Shown here: positions 42,343 to 49,944 of the stretch, piece by piece
How positions within the stretch are numbered: the stretch's first letter is position 1
Layout: every line of letters begins with the position of its first letter
NCBI GenBank assembly: GCA_964570825.1
Contig: CAZMZJ010000012.1
Coordinates: 1 to 64,000 of the forward strand
DNA: 64,000 nt
Direction of reading: 5' to 3'
From: UMGS1002 sp964570825
Lineage (GTDB): Bacteria; Bacillota; Clostridia; Oscillospirales; CAG-272
Notes under the pieces: model-generated
Database searches by the model: none
Seen by the model: only the letters and a program-made list of their open reading frames with translations
What the model was told of the DNA's origin: nothing
Translations under genes and position numbers: made by a program

Positions 42343-44250
42343 ATGAAAAAATCAATCAGGACAACCGCGGCATTTATTGCCGCACTTATGATACTGTCGC
42401 TTGTGTCATGCGGTTCTGGCACCGATAGCATAATCCATATCAATACCGGCGGCAGCACATCCGAAACATCCGCCATGCAGGCGGAAATTCCAGTTGTGAC
42501 GTATGCGACAGAAGCTGTTTCGGGAACCGCTTCCTCAGCAGATGTGGCCTTTGCCGAAGCTGATGCCGAAATCAGCCTTTCGGGAGACAGCATTTCTGTC
42601 AGCGGCAATGGCGCTGCGGTATCGGGCTCAACCGTGACAATAACGGCACAGGGGACCTATGTTATCAGCGGCAAGCTGACAGACGGACAGATAATTGTCA
42701 ATACCACCGATACCCAAAAAGTAAAACTGATTCTCAACGGCGCGGATATTCACTGTTCGTACAGCTCTCCGGTCTATGTCATAAGCGCGCCAAAGAAGGT
42801 TATACTTTATTCTATTCTCGGATCGGTCAACATTATTTCAGACGGAACAAGCTATAATGTCGATACTTCAAACAGCGACTCGCCGTCCGCTGCGGTATTC
42901 AGCATGGACGACCTTAAGCTTGACGGAGAGGGCGTCACATATATTACCGGCAGCTACAGCAAGGGCGTTATGTCAAAGGATGATCTTGAGATATCAGGCG
43001 GCACATGGTATATCAAATCGGTTGACGACGGAATACGGGGCAAGGATTCGGTCGATATGACAGGCGGTTATATTTCTATTGACGCCGGCGCGGACGGTTT
43101 ACGCTCGAGCAACGATACTGATGCATCAAAGGGTTATATTTCAATATCGGGGGGTGAGCTGTATATCGAGTCAGAACAGGACGGCGTTCAGGCCGAAACA
43201 AAGCTTGACATAAGCGGCGGAAGGCTCGTTATTTCAACAGGTGGCGGCAGCGCGAACAGCTCCTCAAAGGCGAACACTAATACCGAAGGCAATATGCCGG
43301 GTGGCTGGGGAGGAGGAAATATGCCGGGCGGCTGGGGAATGTGGGGAGGAGGAAATATGCCGGGCGGCGGACGGAACGAGCAGGGAAGCACTGCGGCAAC
43401 GACATCCGATACGACAAGCGCAAAGGCTCTCAAGGCTGCGGTTTCGCTCACTGTCAGCGGCGGTATTATTTCAATCGATTCATCAGACGATGCAATCCAT
43501 ACAAACGGCGATCTCACTATCAGCGGGGGAAGCATATATATATCCTCGGGAGATGACGGGACGCACGCCGACAATTCGCTGACAATCAGCGGCGGCGACA
43601 TCGATATTGTCAAGAGCTACGAAGGAATTGAGGCTCTCACAATAAATATCGCGGGCGGTGATATCTATATTATTTCAACCGACGATGGCGTTAACGCGGC
43701 GGGCGGAAGCGATTCATCCTCAATGGGAGGCCGTCCGGGGCAGAACGGTTTTTCCAGCAGCGGTTCCGGCAAACTGAACATCACCGGCGGCAATCTGCTG
43801 ATAAACGCCTCGGGCGACGGCATTGACGCAAACGGTTCGATAAGCATGACCGCCGGAAAAGTGGTCATTTACGGGCCTACATTGAACAACAACGGAGCGA
43901 TTGACTTTGACGGCGGCTTTACTATGAGCGGCGGTACTCTTCTTGCGGTCGGAAGCAGCGGAATGCTCCAGAAGCCGAACGGCAACGGAATTAAAGTCCT
44001 TTGTGTGAATACGAGCATCGCGGCGGATACCCTTGTTTGTATCGCGGATTCCTCTGGCAATGCCGCGGCATGCTTCTATACTGTTAAAAATATTGCGTCA
44101 ATAGTATACTGCGCGCCAGAGCTTAAATCCGGAACCTATACTATATATACAGGAGGTTCGTACAGCACAGGAAAGCCTGATTCCGGCGGACTGCTTTCCG
44201 GCGGCGAATATACCCAAGGCTCAAAGCTTGCTACAGTAAAAGTTAGCTGA
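42343..44250 (+). CDS. Cthe_2159/DUF4353-type carbohydrate-binding beta-helix lipoprotein
   Basis: A 635-aa exported lipoprotein. A signal peptide ends in a lipobox (Leu-Val-Ser-Cys, Cys at about 23). Most of the rest is built from short repeats of the form Ser-Gly-Gly-x-Ile/Leu-x-Ile-x-Ser-x-Asp-Asp-Gly, giving a right-handed beta-helix like Cthe_2159 (PF14262), a pectate/polygalacturonate-binding protein with calcium sites. A Gly/Met/Pro/Trp-rich insertion (about 315-350) with three Gly-Asn-Met-Pro-Gly-Gly copies interrupts the helix. A second Gly/Ser-rich loop occurs near 460-475. As third gene of the VTC-DUF4956 operon, it would be the surface product. Strong terminator follows. Confidence 0.88.
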   Translation: MKKSIRTTAAFIAALMILSLVSCGSGTDSIIHINTGGSTSETSAMQAEIPVVTYATEAVSGTASSADVAFAEADAEISLSGDSISVSGNGAAVSGSTVTITAQGTYVISGKLTDGQIIVNTTDTQKVKLILNGADIHCSYSSPVYVISAPKKVILYSILGSVNIISDGTSYNVDTSNSDSPSAAVFSMDDLKLDGEGVTYITGSYSKGVMSKDDLEISGGTWYIKSVDDGIRGKDSVDMTGGYISIDAGADGLRSSNDTDASKGYISISGGELYIESEQDGVQAETKLDISGGRLVISTGGGSANSSSKANTNTEGNMPGGWGGGNMPGGWGMWGGGNMPGGGRNEQGSTAATTSDTTSAKALKAAVSLTVSGGIISIDSSDDAIHTNGDLTISGGSIYISSGDDGTHADNSLTISGGDIDIVKSYEGIEALTINIAGGDIYIISTDDGVNAAGGSDSSSMGGRPGQNGFSSSGSGKLNITGGNLLINASGDGIDANGSISMTAGKVVIYGPTLNNNGAIDFDGGFTMSGGTLLAVGSSGMLQKPNGNGIKVLCVNTSIAADTLVCIADSSGNAAACFYTVKNIASIVYCAPELKSGTYTIYTGGSYSTGKPDSGGLLSGGEYTQGSKLATVKVS

Positions 44251-44295
44251 TGATTTTTTGAGAGCCTGAAAAACAAACAATTTTCTTATAAAAAA

Positions 44296-44332
44296 ACCAG
44301 CCTCTGCCGCAATTAGGCAGAGGCTGGTCTTT
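44296..44332. terminator. Bidirectional terminator
   Basis: A 13-bp perfect stem (44296-44308 / 44316-44328) with a 7-base loop; T-runs on both strands. It serves the rightward lipoprotein operon and the leftward nucleotidyltransferase gene. Confidence 0.92.
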
Positions 44333-44335
44333 TAT

Positions 44336-45511
44336 TCATTTTATGCAGTCAAGTCCGAATTCGTCTATCATTAAATTATATTGCTTCATATCTTTCTCAT
44401 TGCACAAGGCGATTTTATAATATGTTCCCAAATTGTGCAGCCTTTTTTTATCGAACAGTATTTCAAATGCTCTTAAAATCCAACAAAGCGGCAGAAGAAA
44501 AGGAAGGCGGTCAAGTATGCCGTATCGCGTTTTCATTATATTTATTCCGGGAAAAATTTTTTTAAGAATATACCTGAGCTTTGAACCCTTGTTTGCGTTG
44601 ACAAGCTTCAGCATTTCGGTGTCGGAGGCGCTGCCGTATGTATGTCCCGACAGTATTATCCGACCCTTGCGGTTTATCACCGGCTCGCTCCCGCCGAACC
44701 AGTCCGAAGCTATCTCATTAAGTTTTCCGGCGAATTTTTCAAGCCCGTATTCCGAAAGCCGTGCTTTGACATAGCCGCTTTCAAGAGCTTTGCCGAACTG
44801 CTTCCTCAAAACATAAATATCACATATTGCCCTTACGCCGAGCCCTCCGCTTTTCATATGCCGGGCGTCGTGCTTCAGCAAAAGTATATATAAATCCTCC
44901 GGCGACAGATGGTACAGGCCGTTTATTCTGCTGTCCGGCAGAAGCCCGCCGGGGGCTTCAAAATATTCCGGGTAATTTGCGCGGCGGTGGAGCTCTATGT
45001 TTGTTATCGGCGGACGGTGGAAAATGTCGTGGTGCCCTCCGCCCCAGCTTTCGCAGCTGTACCCGAGCGACTTCATAAGGCTTCTGACTTTTTTATCATT
45101 TCCGTGAGAGTCGTATGCGATATCGACATCCGCCATTTGCCGCATGTACGATGCGGGATAGTAATTTTTAAGCTCGATTCCCTTGATGGGCAGAAGACTC
45201 ACACCGTTTCCGGTCAGCAGCTCAACTATCTCGCCGTATGCGTTTTTCTGTTCGGCGTCGCGAGATACGCTTTTGGCATATTGCTGCATGAACAAACCGT
45301 CAATCTCGGGTTCCGGACGCCTTTTAAGCGACGACAGAGACCGCCGCAGCATATGAGAAGTGCGGTTTGACGCGCTGTATATGTAAAGCTGCCGAAAGCT
45401 TAGGTTTTCCGGAAGCTCCGGCGGGACTGTTCCGTCAAGCTCCGATTTCAGCAGCGAAATATAATACTTATATAAATCATCGTGCGATGTGTCGTTTATT
45501 TTGCGCATCAA
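44336..45511 (-). CDS. NTP_transf_5-type nucleotidyltransferase family protein
   Basis: A 391-aa protein matching the uncharacterised nucleotidyltransferase group PF14907. The catalytic-type motif is Lys-Gly-Ile-Glu-Leu (about 115-119) followed by Met-Ala-Asp-Val-Asp-Ile-Ala (about 131-137), with two Asp residues positioned for metal binding; Glu-Leu-His (about 174-176) provides a third acidic site. Homologues occur in polysaccharide and peptide-modification clusters, but no role is fixed. GGAGG precedes the ATG by 6 bases. It is a lone leftward gene, divergent from the SecB-like gene. Confidence 0.82.
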   Translation of the reverse strand: MMRKINDTSHDDLYKYYISLLKSELDGTVPPELPENLSFRQLYIYSASNRTSHMLRRSLSSLKRRPEPEIDGLFMQQYAKSVSRDAEQKNAYGEIVELLTGNGVSLLPIKGIELKNYYPASYMRQMADVDIAYDSHGNDKKVRSLMKSLGYSCESWGGGHHDIFHRPPITNIELHRRANYPEYFEAPGGLLPDSRINGLYHLSPEDLYILLLKHDARHMKSGGLGVRAICDIYVLRKQFGKALESGYVKARLSEYGLEKFAGKLNEIASDWFGGSEPVINRKGRIILSGHTYGSASDTEMLKLVNANKGSKLRYILKKIFPGINIMKTRYGILDRLPFLLPLCWILRAFEILFDKKRLHNLGTYYKIALCNEKDMKQYNLMIDEFGLDCIK

Positions 45512-45588
45512 CGGCCTCCATGATTATTTCATTTATTGTTGCGAATGGAAAAATCAGCAGCGGACGCATAATAATTGAACCGCTGCAC

Positions 45589-45617
45589 TTGATATGGCGG
45601 AAAAAATATGCTACAAT
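45589..45617 (+). promoter_or_regulatory. Promoter of the SecB-like gene
   Basis: TTGATA (45589-45594), 17-bp spacer, TACAAT (45612-45617), 49 bp before the start codon. It excludes the earlier in-frame codons as starts. Confidence 0.75.
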
Positions 45618-45666
45618 ACCATTAAACATGCGTTACAGAAAAATAAAATCGAAAAGAGGTGCCGTT

Positions 45667-46068
45667 ATGTCCGCCGCGGCGTTCAAGGGCTATAATATTG
45701 TCGAATTCTCCTTCGCTAACAAACTTCCCGGGGGAACTCAGATAAAACTTGAAAACAAATACCAGTTCAATGTTAAGTACGCAGCCAACAACACCTGCAT
45801 CGGAGATATGTCGGTTAAAGTGTCGGACCGTGAAAACGAAGACAAGTTTTTCATCAGCCTCCTTATTCGGGGAGTATTTACCTTTACTCCCGGCGCCGAG
45901 AAGGAGACTGTTCATGTCGAAGCATATAAAGCGCTTTTCCCGTACGCACGCGCTTTTATATCAGCGATGACAGCCAACGCCGGAATACCTCCCGTTATTA
46001 TTCCCGATGCGGATATTGAATCGCAGAGCATCTACCGCTTTGACCTTAACAAACCGAAGGATACCTGA
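45667..46068 (+). CDS. SecB-family chaperone-like protein
   Basis: A 133-aa protein resembling SecB (PF02556). The clearest sign is the C-terminal segment Ala-Leu-Phe-Pro-Tyr-Ala-Arg-x-Phe-Ile-Ser-x-Met-Thr-Ala-Asn-Ala-Gly-Ile-Pro-Pro (about 94-114), close to the Leu-Phe-Pro-Tyr-Ala-Arg and Gly-Gly-Phe-Pro-Pro region of SecB; the beta-rich first part also fits. It is shorter than proteobacterial SecB (about 155 aa). ATG 45667 follows AAGAGGTG by 6 bases. SecB is uncommon in monoderm bacteria, where such proteins can act as chaperones for toxin-antitoxin pairs. None is adjacent, so general secretion or folding is equally open. Confidence 0.75.
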   Translation: MSAAAFKGYNIVEFSFANKLPGGTQIKLENKYQFNVKYAANNTCIGDMSVKVSDRENEDKFFISLLIRGVFTFTPGAEKETVHVEAYKALFPYARAFISAMTANAGIPPVIIPDADIESQSIYRFDLNKPKDT

Positions 46069-46082
46069 GATGCGTGATAATT

Positions 46083-46129
46083 GCAAGCCGCCTCCCGGAG
46101 CATATGACGGAAGGCGGCTGCCTTTTTTT
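46083..46129. terminator. Terminator of the SecB-like gene
   Basis: Stem GCCGCCT / AGGCGGC (46087-46093 / 46112-46118) with added CC/GG pairs, then TTTTTTT. It also lies 36 bp beyond the convergent PocR gene's stop. Confidence 0.85.
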
Positions 46130-46164
46130 CACCCGCTGCGGCTGCCGATGCAGTAATATCCGGC

Positions 46165-46983
46165 TTATGTGTTTGTGTCTTTACGGTAATCGCTCGGGGA
46201 AATTCCGATTTCCTTCTTGAAGACCTTTGAAAAGTAACACTGGTCGGCAAAGCCGCATTTGCACGCTATTTCGCCTATTGTGTCGCTGCTGTTCTTAAGC
46301 ATTTCGGCGGCGTTTTTCAACCTTACTTCGGTCAGGTAACGGTACACGGTCTTGCCGTATGCCTTGTTGAATGTATTTATGATAGTCGTTTTGCTGCATC
46401 TGTAAATTTTGCACAGAGAGCCGAGGTTGATGTCTTCAGGATAATGGACGTTAAGGTATATTTTAAGCTGCTCGGCGAGATTTCGCCCGTACACGGGCAT
46501 AACATTTTTCATTGTTATATATTCGGCGCAGATTGTCATGATTTTTACATATGAGGGCAGCATGTCCGACCTGACGGTCGGTATTTTTGACATTAAAAGT
46601 TCGGCTTCCTCCGGAAGCGAGTACTGCTTAAGCGCGTTTTTTATGTTCAGGTGTGCGTCCGGGCTGTCGTTGCAGACCTGCCCCATCATGAGATACCCCG
46701 ACAGTACTCCGTTGTGATAAAGCGGGCTTATTGCTTCGACAAGTCCCATGTGGCAGTGATAAAGAAAGCTGCAGCCGGTTTCCTTGACTTTTTTGAATGC
46801 GTTGGTATCGGATATTACGCAATACTTGTTGGCCTCCGGGTTCTTTTTAAGATAGCTGCAGAATTCAAGGTCGTTCTGAGGATATTCCGCAACCGCAATA
46901 TAATCGGTGTTGAAAATCGTCATTTTGAACCCGGATATTTTATAAAGCTCCTTCATTATTGAAATCAGTTTATCATAATACAT
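46165..46983 (-). CDS. PocR-domain AraC-family transcription regulator
   Basis: A 272-aa regulator with an N-terminal PocR ligand-binding domain (PF10114; about 1-150) and a C-terminal AraC-type double helix-turn-helix (about 165-268). The PocR half has paired Cys residues (about 42, 55 and 70), possible metal or redox ligands, and Gly-Tyr-Leu-Met-Met-Gly-Gln. Its promoter (47040-47068, reverse strand) is covered by two copies of a 14-bp repeat spaced 17 bp apart, which look like an autoregulatory operator. Target genes are not obvious; the SASP gene lies divergent beyond a 313-bp gap. Start ATG 46983 follows GGGAG by about 11 bases. Confidence 0.92.
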   Translation of the reverse strand: MYYDKLISIMKELYKISGFKMTIFNTDYIAVAEYPQNDLEFCSYLKKNPEANKYCVISDTNAFKKVKETGCSFLYHCHMGLVEAISPLYHNGVLSGYLMMGQVCNDSPDAHLNIKNALKQYSLPEEAELLMSKIPTVRSDMLPSYVKIMTICAEYITMKNVMPVYGRNLAEQLKIYLNVHYPEDINLGSLCKIYRCSKTTIINTFNKAYGKTVYRYLTEVRLKNAAEMLKNSSDTIGEIACKCGFADQCYFSKVFKKEIGISPSDYRKDTNT

Positions 46984-47026
46984 GGATATAATTCTCCCTT
47001 AAAACTGATATAATGCGGATTTGTTT

Positions 47027-47057
47027 TATATCATTTTATATTCTATATCATTTTATA
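47027..47057. repeat. 14-bp direct repeats in the PocR promoter
   Basis: TATATCATTTTATA at 47027-47040 and again at 47044-47057, 17 bp apart, covering the -10 and spacer of the PocR gene promoter. AraC-family proteins bind direct repeats, so autoregulation is likely. Confidence 0.75.
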
Positions 47058-47068
47058 ATAAAAGTCAA
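47040..47068 (-). promoter_or_regulatory. Promoter of the PocR/AraC gene
   Basis: Reverse strand: TTGACT (47063-47068), 17-bp spacer, TAGAAT (47040-47045). Leader about 50 nt. Confidence 0.65.
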
Positions 47069-47296
47069 CGGCTTTAATTAAATCTATACATAAGACAGGT
47101 TTGACATGGCTTTTGTTTTTTTATCAAATCGTCAACTACTTAAATTTCCATACATAAAGGCATAAAGACAGAAAATAATAATAGCAGAGCGCGGTAAATA
47201 ATTTAATTAAAACATTTAACGCGTCTCAATTAATATAGATTCGCGGGACGCATGAAACGTTTTTGCGGAGTAAGGCTTCCCACAGAGGAGTTCCAA

Positions 47297-47494
47297 ATGG
47301 CAAAGAACAGAGCACTTGTTCCTGAAGCAAAAGACGCTCTTAACAAGTTCAAGATGGAAGCTGCCAGCGAAGTCGGCGTCAATCTTAACCAGGGTTACAA
47401 CGGCGATCTTACCTCCCGTCAGGCGGGAAGCGTCGGCGGACAGATGGTCAAGAAGATGATCGAGTCCTACGAGAACCAGATTAAGACGAAATAA
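47297..47494 (+). CDS. Alpha/beta-type small acid-soluble spore protein
   Basis: A 65-aa SASP that coats and protects DNA in dormant spores. The family core is unmistakable: Leu-x-Lys-Phe-Lys-x-Glu-Ala-Ala-x-Glu (about 15-25), Gly-x-Asn-Leu (about 28), Gly-Asp-Leu-Thr-Ser-Arg-x-x-Gly-Ser-Val-Gly-Gly (about 36-48) and Met-Ile-x-x-Tyr-Glu near the end. The protease-recognised Glu in the first helix is present. ATG 47297 follows AGAGGAG by 6 bases and gives the family length; the upstream in-frame ATG at 47252 is not used. It shows that this organism forms endospores. It stands alone. Confidence 0.95.
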   Translation: MAKNRALVPEAKDALNKFKMEAASEVGVNLNQGYNGDLTSRQAGSVGGQMVKKMIESYENQIKTK

Positions 47495-47518
47495 CAACTT
47501 TCAGTAGCAAAGAGCGCT

Positions 47519-47539
47519 GATGACATAGATTATGTCATC
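47519..47539. repeat. Perfect 9-bp inverted repeat
   Basis: GATGACATA-GAT-TATGTCATC, 24 bp after the SASP stop codon; no T-run. It could be a 3'-end hairpin or a protein-binding site. Confidence 0.6.
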
Positions 47540-47568
47540 CGTTCATGCAACTACAGTCGAGTGTTTTA

Positions 47569-47586
47569 TGTTTAATCGGTTAAACA
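47569..47586. promoter_or_regulatory. LacI-type operator candidate
   Basis: Perfect 18-bp palindrome-like site TGTTTAA-TCGG-TTAAACA with a central CG, the usual shape of LacI/GalR-family operators. It lies between the SASP gene and the terminator at 47608. No promoter was found directly over it, so its target is uncertain. Confidence 0.5.
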
Positions 47587-47607
47587 TTAAAACATGACAA
47601 TTGAAAG

Positions 47608-47645
47608 GAACCTCCGGGCTATGCCCCGGAGGTTCTGATTATTTT
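47608..47645 (+). terminator. Terminator downstream of the SASP gene
   Basis: An 11-bp stem (47608-47618 / 47625-47635), then a TGATTATTTTTG stretch. Confidence 0.8.
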
Positions 47646-47674
47646 TGACGGTTTTATGAATTTTTTCTCCGCTA

Positions 47675-47703
47675 TTGAATTTGATGCCGTGGTGCTGTAT
47701 AAT
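47675..47703 (+). promoter_or_regulatory. Promoter of the tandem SGNH genes
   Basis: TTGAAT (47675-47680), 17-bp spacer, TATAAT (47698-47703), 35 bp before the first SGNH start. Confidence 0.8.
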
Positions 47704-47738
47704 ACTATTGATATCATTTTACCAGCGGAAGGAATAAA

Positions 47739-48779
47739 ATGAAAAAAACAGTTGTGGCTCTGGCGCTTGCCGCATTTTTACTGACATCGGCTGTCATACC
47801 GGTTTTCTCGGCTGATAAAAAATACGGAAGCCTTTTGCTCCTCGGCGATTCAATAACCTACGGGTATGGCCTTGAAGGAACACGCGATACTTGCGCAAGC
47901 TATGGAAATCAGCTCAGGAAATATCTTGACATATCTGAAAGCAATTTCACAAACGCGGCGGTCAACGGCTATACTTCGGCCGACCTGCTCGCTCTTTTGC
48001 CGTCGCTTACGGAAAAAGTCAAAAACGCCGGGCTTATTGTCGTTTCCATCGGCGGAAACGACCTGCTTCATATACTGTGGAACGCTGCTTCCGCCGTTCT
48101 GGGCTCGGGATGGACATATGCGGACGTCACCGCCGGACTGAACAATCCGGCTTATGTTGAAAAGCTTAAAAAATATATCACGGTCGAAGCCGTTACAGAT
48201 GCCATAATCAGCTATTCGGCGAATCTTGAGTCTATTATCAGCTTTATAAGGCAGAACAATGCCGTTGCAAAGGTTATATTTCTGGCGCAGTACGATCCGA
48301 TGAGCGGAGCGCCGGGGCTTGAAGAGATCGGCGCAATTTCTTCCGGTTCGATAAGTCTTCTGAACGCCGCTATGCGAGGCGCGGCGAAGGAAGGAGAGTG
48401 CACATATCTCGATATCCGCACCCCGTTTGAAGGAAAAGGCCCCGAGTGGACGAATATTCTCGCGGGCGACATACATCCCAACATCACCGGTCATAAAATG
48501 ATATTTCAATATATTGTGAATTATCTTGAAAACGGACTTCAGCCGGACGGAACTCCGGAGGAAACCGGCACGGCCAGTACTACAGAAATTCAAGTTCAGG
48601 CGGCAGTCACCGAAAATGAGCAAAAGACAACCGAAACTCAAGATGTTACGTCGGCTGATTCTGAAAACGCAATAACAGATACGTCGCCGCGCAAAAATGG
48701 CTGCGGCTCGGCAGCTGCAGGTGCTTTTTCGCTGGTTTCTTTGGGACTTTGCGCCATGTTTATAAGAAAGAAAAAATGA
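47739..48779 (+). CDS. Surface SGNH/GDSL hydrolase
   Basis: A 346-aa exported esterase-type enzyme. The signal peptide (1-25) is followed by the SGNH domain: Gly-Asp-Ser38 nucleophile (Leu-Gly-Asp-Ser-Ile-Thr-Tyr-Gly), Gly-Gly-Asn-Asp (105-108) and the catalytic pair Asp244/His246 in Asp-Ile-His-Pro-Asn. A Thr/Glu-rich linker (about 270-310) leads to a C-terminal Gly-Cys-Gly, a hydrophobic helix and Arg-Lys-Lys-Lys. Such a tail probably anchors it in the membrane or is cut by an unknown sorting enzyme. The likely substrate is an acylated surface glycan or lipid. A paralogue follows 25-50 bp downstream. Confidence 0.92.
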   Translation: MKKTVVALALAAFLLTSAVIPVFSADKKYGSLLLLGDSITYGYGLEGTRDTCASYGNQLRKYLDISESNFTNAAVNGYTSADLLALLPSLTEKVKNAGLIVVSIGGNDLLHILWNAASAVLGSGWTYADVTAGLNNPAYVEKLKKYITVEAVTDAIISYSANLESIISFIRQNNAVAKVIFLAQYDPMSGAPGLEEIGAISSGSISLLNAAMRGAAKEGECTYLDIRTPFEGKGPEWTNILAGDIHPNITGHKMIFQYIVNYLENGLQPDGTPEETGTASTTEIQVQAAVTENEQKTTETQDVTSADSENAITDTSPRKNGCGSAAAGAFSLVSLGLCAMFIRKKK

Positions 48780-48828
48780 CCCGCATAACGGAGTATTAAC
48801 AGGCATGCAGGAAACAGGAGGGATGAAT

Positions 48829-49893
48829 TTGCGCAAGAAGTCAATATTCGGGCATTTCATAATGATATTACTGTGCTTGAGCATATTTTCTGCGCTGGTT
48901 CTGCCTCTTGCAGGACTTACGCTGACGGGCGGGAACACACCGGGCGAGAAAACAAAAGCAATACTTGCCGCAGGGGACTCAATCACCTCGGGAAAAGGGC
49001 TTGACGACAGGGCGGGGAAATGCTACGGAAGCCTTGTCGCCGCTCAGTTTGGCGTTACCGGAGGGAAATATAACAATATTGCCAAAGACGACATGACATC
49101 GGCTGCCCTTAAAGATATGCTCGAAGAGGCGGAGCTTTATGTTAAAAATGCTGATCTCATGATCATATCGACAGGTACTGATGATATTATGTCGATAATT
49201 ATGACGGCTGTCAGGACGACGGCCGGCGGTGAGCTTACATACTCAAAGCTGCTTTCATATGCGGCGGATGCCGAATACGTCAAAAGGCTCAACGATGCCA
49301 TCGACCACACGGCGATACTCAACGCCGTGGCTAAATATTCGGTAAATTTAGGCAATATCATATCAAAGGTAAAAAGCTTCAATCCTGATATCAGAATAGT
49401 CTTTCTTTCGCTTTACAATCCCTTCGACGGGGTAAAGGAGCTCGCGTCACTGAAAAATATAGCGTCCTCGCCGGTTGACCTGATGAACTCGGCGCTGCAT
49501 AAGACGGCTGAGGAAAACGGCTGCGCGGTGGCAGATATCTTTACGGCTTTTGCGGGCAAGGCTGATCAGCTTACAAACATTACAAGCCTTGATACATCGC
49601 CCAATGCCGAAGGCCACAGGCTTGCGGCATCGCTCATTGCGGAATACATATCAGCACTCCCGGATCTGACCGACGATACCCTGACGGACGTGACGGTGAC
49701 GACGGCAGCCGTAACCGAGCCGGACGTAAGCGAAACAAAAAAAGAGTCTGAGACGACAGTCCCCCCGTCTGACTTTATCTGGCCGCGGCAGGAATCCCAT
49801 CTCTGGATTTACATTGTGATTGCGGTGGCAGTCAGCGGCGCGGGCATTTCAATCGGCATGTATTCTGTAAAAAGCAACACAAAGAAAAAGTAG
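48829..49893 (+). CDS. SGNH-fold protein, probably catalytically dead
   Basis: A 354-aa exported paralogue of the preceding gene. An N-terminal signal/anchor (about 5-29) and a C-terminal helix (about 325-345) with Lys-Lys-Lys flank the SGNH domain. Ser51 of Gly-Asp-Ser is kept, but the oxyanion Asn is replaced (Gly116-Thr117-Asp118-Asp119 instead of Gly-Gly-Asn-Asp), and the catalytic His is Ser257 in Asp-Thr-Ser-Pro-Asn. It should therefore lack normal hydrolase activity and may bind a glycan or act as a partner of its neighbour. The start is likely TTG 48829, 6 bases after AGGAGG; ATG 48823 lies directly on that site. Confidence 0.85.
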   Translation: MRKKSIFGHFIMILLCLSIFSALVLPLAGLTLTGGNTPGEKTKAILAAGDSITSGKGLDDRAGKCYGSLVAAQFGVTGGKYNNIAKDDMTSAALKDMLEEAELYVKNADLMIISTGTDDIMSIIMTAVRTTAGGELTYSKLLSYAADAEYVKRLNDAIDHTAILNAVAKYSVNLGNIISKVKSFNPDIRIVFLSLYNPFDGVKELASLKNIASSPVDLMNSALHKTAEENGCAVADIFTAFAGKADQLTNITSLDTSPNAEGHRLAASLIAEYISALPDLTDDTLTDVTVTTAAVTEPDVSETKKESETTVPPSDFIWPRQESHLWIYIVIAVAVSGAGISIGMYSVKSNTKKK

Positions 49894-49902
49894 TATAATG
49901 GC

Positions 49903-49940
49903 AAAGCAGCCGGGCTGCAATACTGCAGTCCGGCTGCTTT
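49903..49940. terminator. Bidirectional terminator
   Basis: An 11-bp stem (49903-49913 / 49930-49940) with inner pairs CTGCA / TGCAG; ends the SGNH pair and the leftward PHP-MBL-ThuA operon. Confidence 0.88.
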
Positions 49941-49944
49941 ATAT

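Larger units (their letters stand above)
46984..47296. other. Divergent PocR / SASP intergenic region
   Basis: A 313-bp AT-rich gap. The left part holds the PocR gene promoter and its 14-bp direct repeats; the right part should hold the SASP promoter. I could not place a confident sigma-G type promoter (a CATTTAA near 47209 is the only candidate -10). Confidence 0.6.

Noticed and set aside
44336..46068. Toxin-antitoxin module made of the nucleotidyltransferase and the SecB-like chaperone
   Set aside because: The genes are divergent and separate. The nucleotidyltransferase is 391 aa, unlike small MNT antitoxins, and no HEPN or other toxin is adjacent.
47195..47250. Sigma-G promoter for the spore protein gene
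   Set aside because: A CATTTAA is present but no matching -35 element at 17-18 bp spacing.
47850..48986. Reverse-strand frame of 378 codons opposite the SGNH genes
   Set aside because: It crosses the 3' end of one real gene and the start of another and has no family motif.
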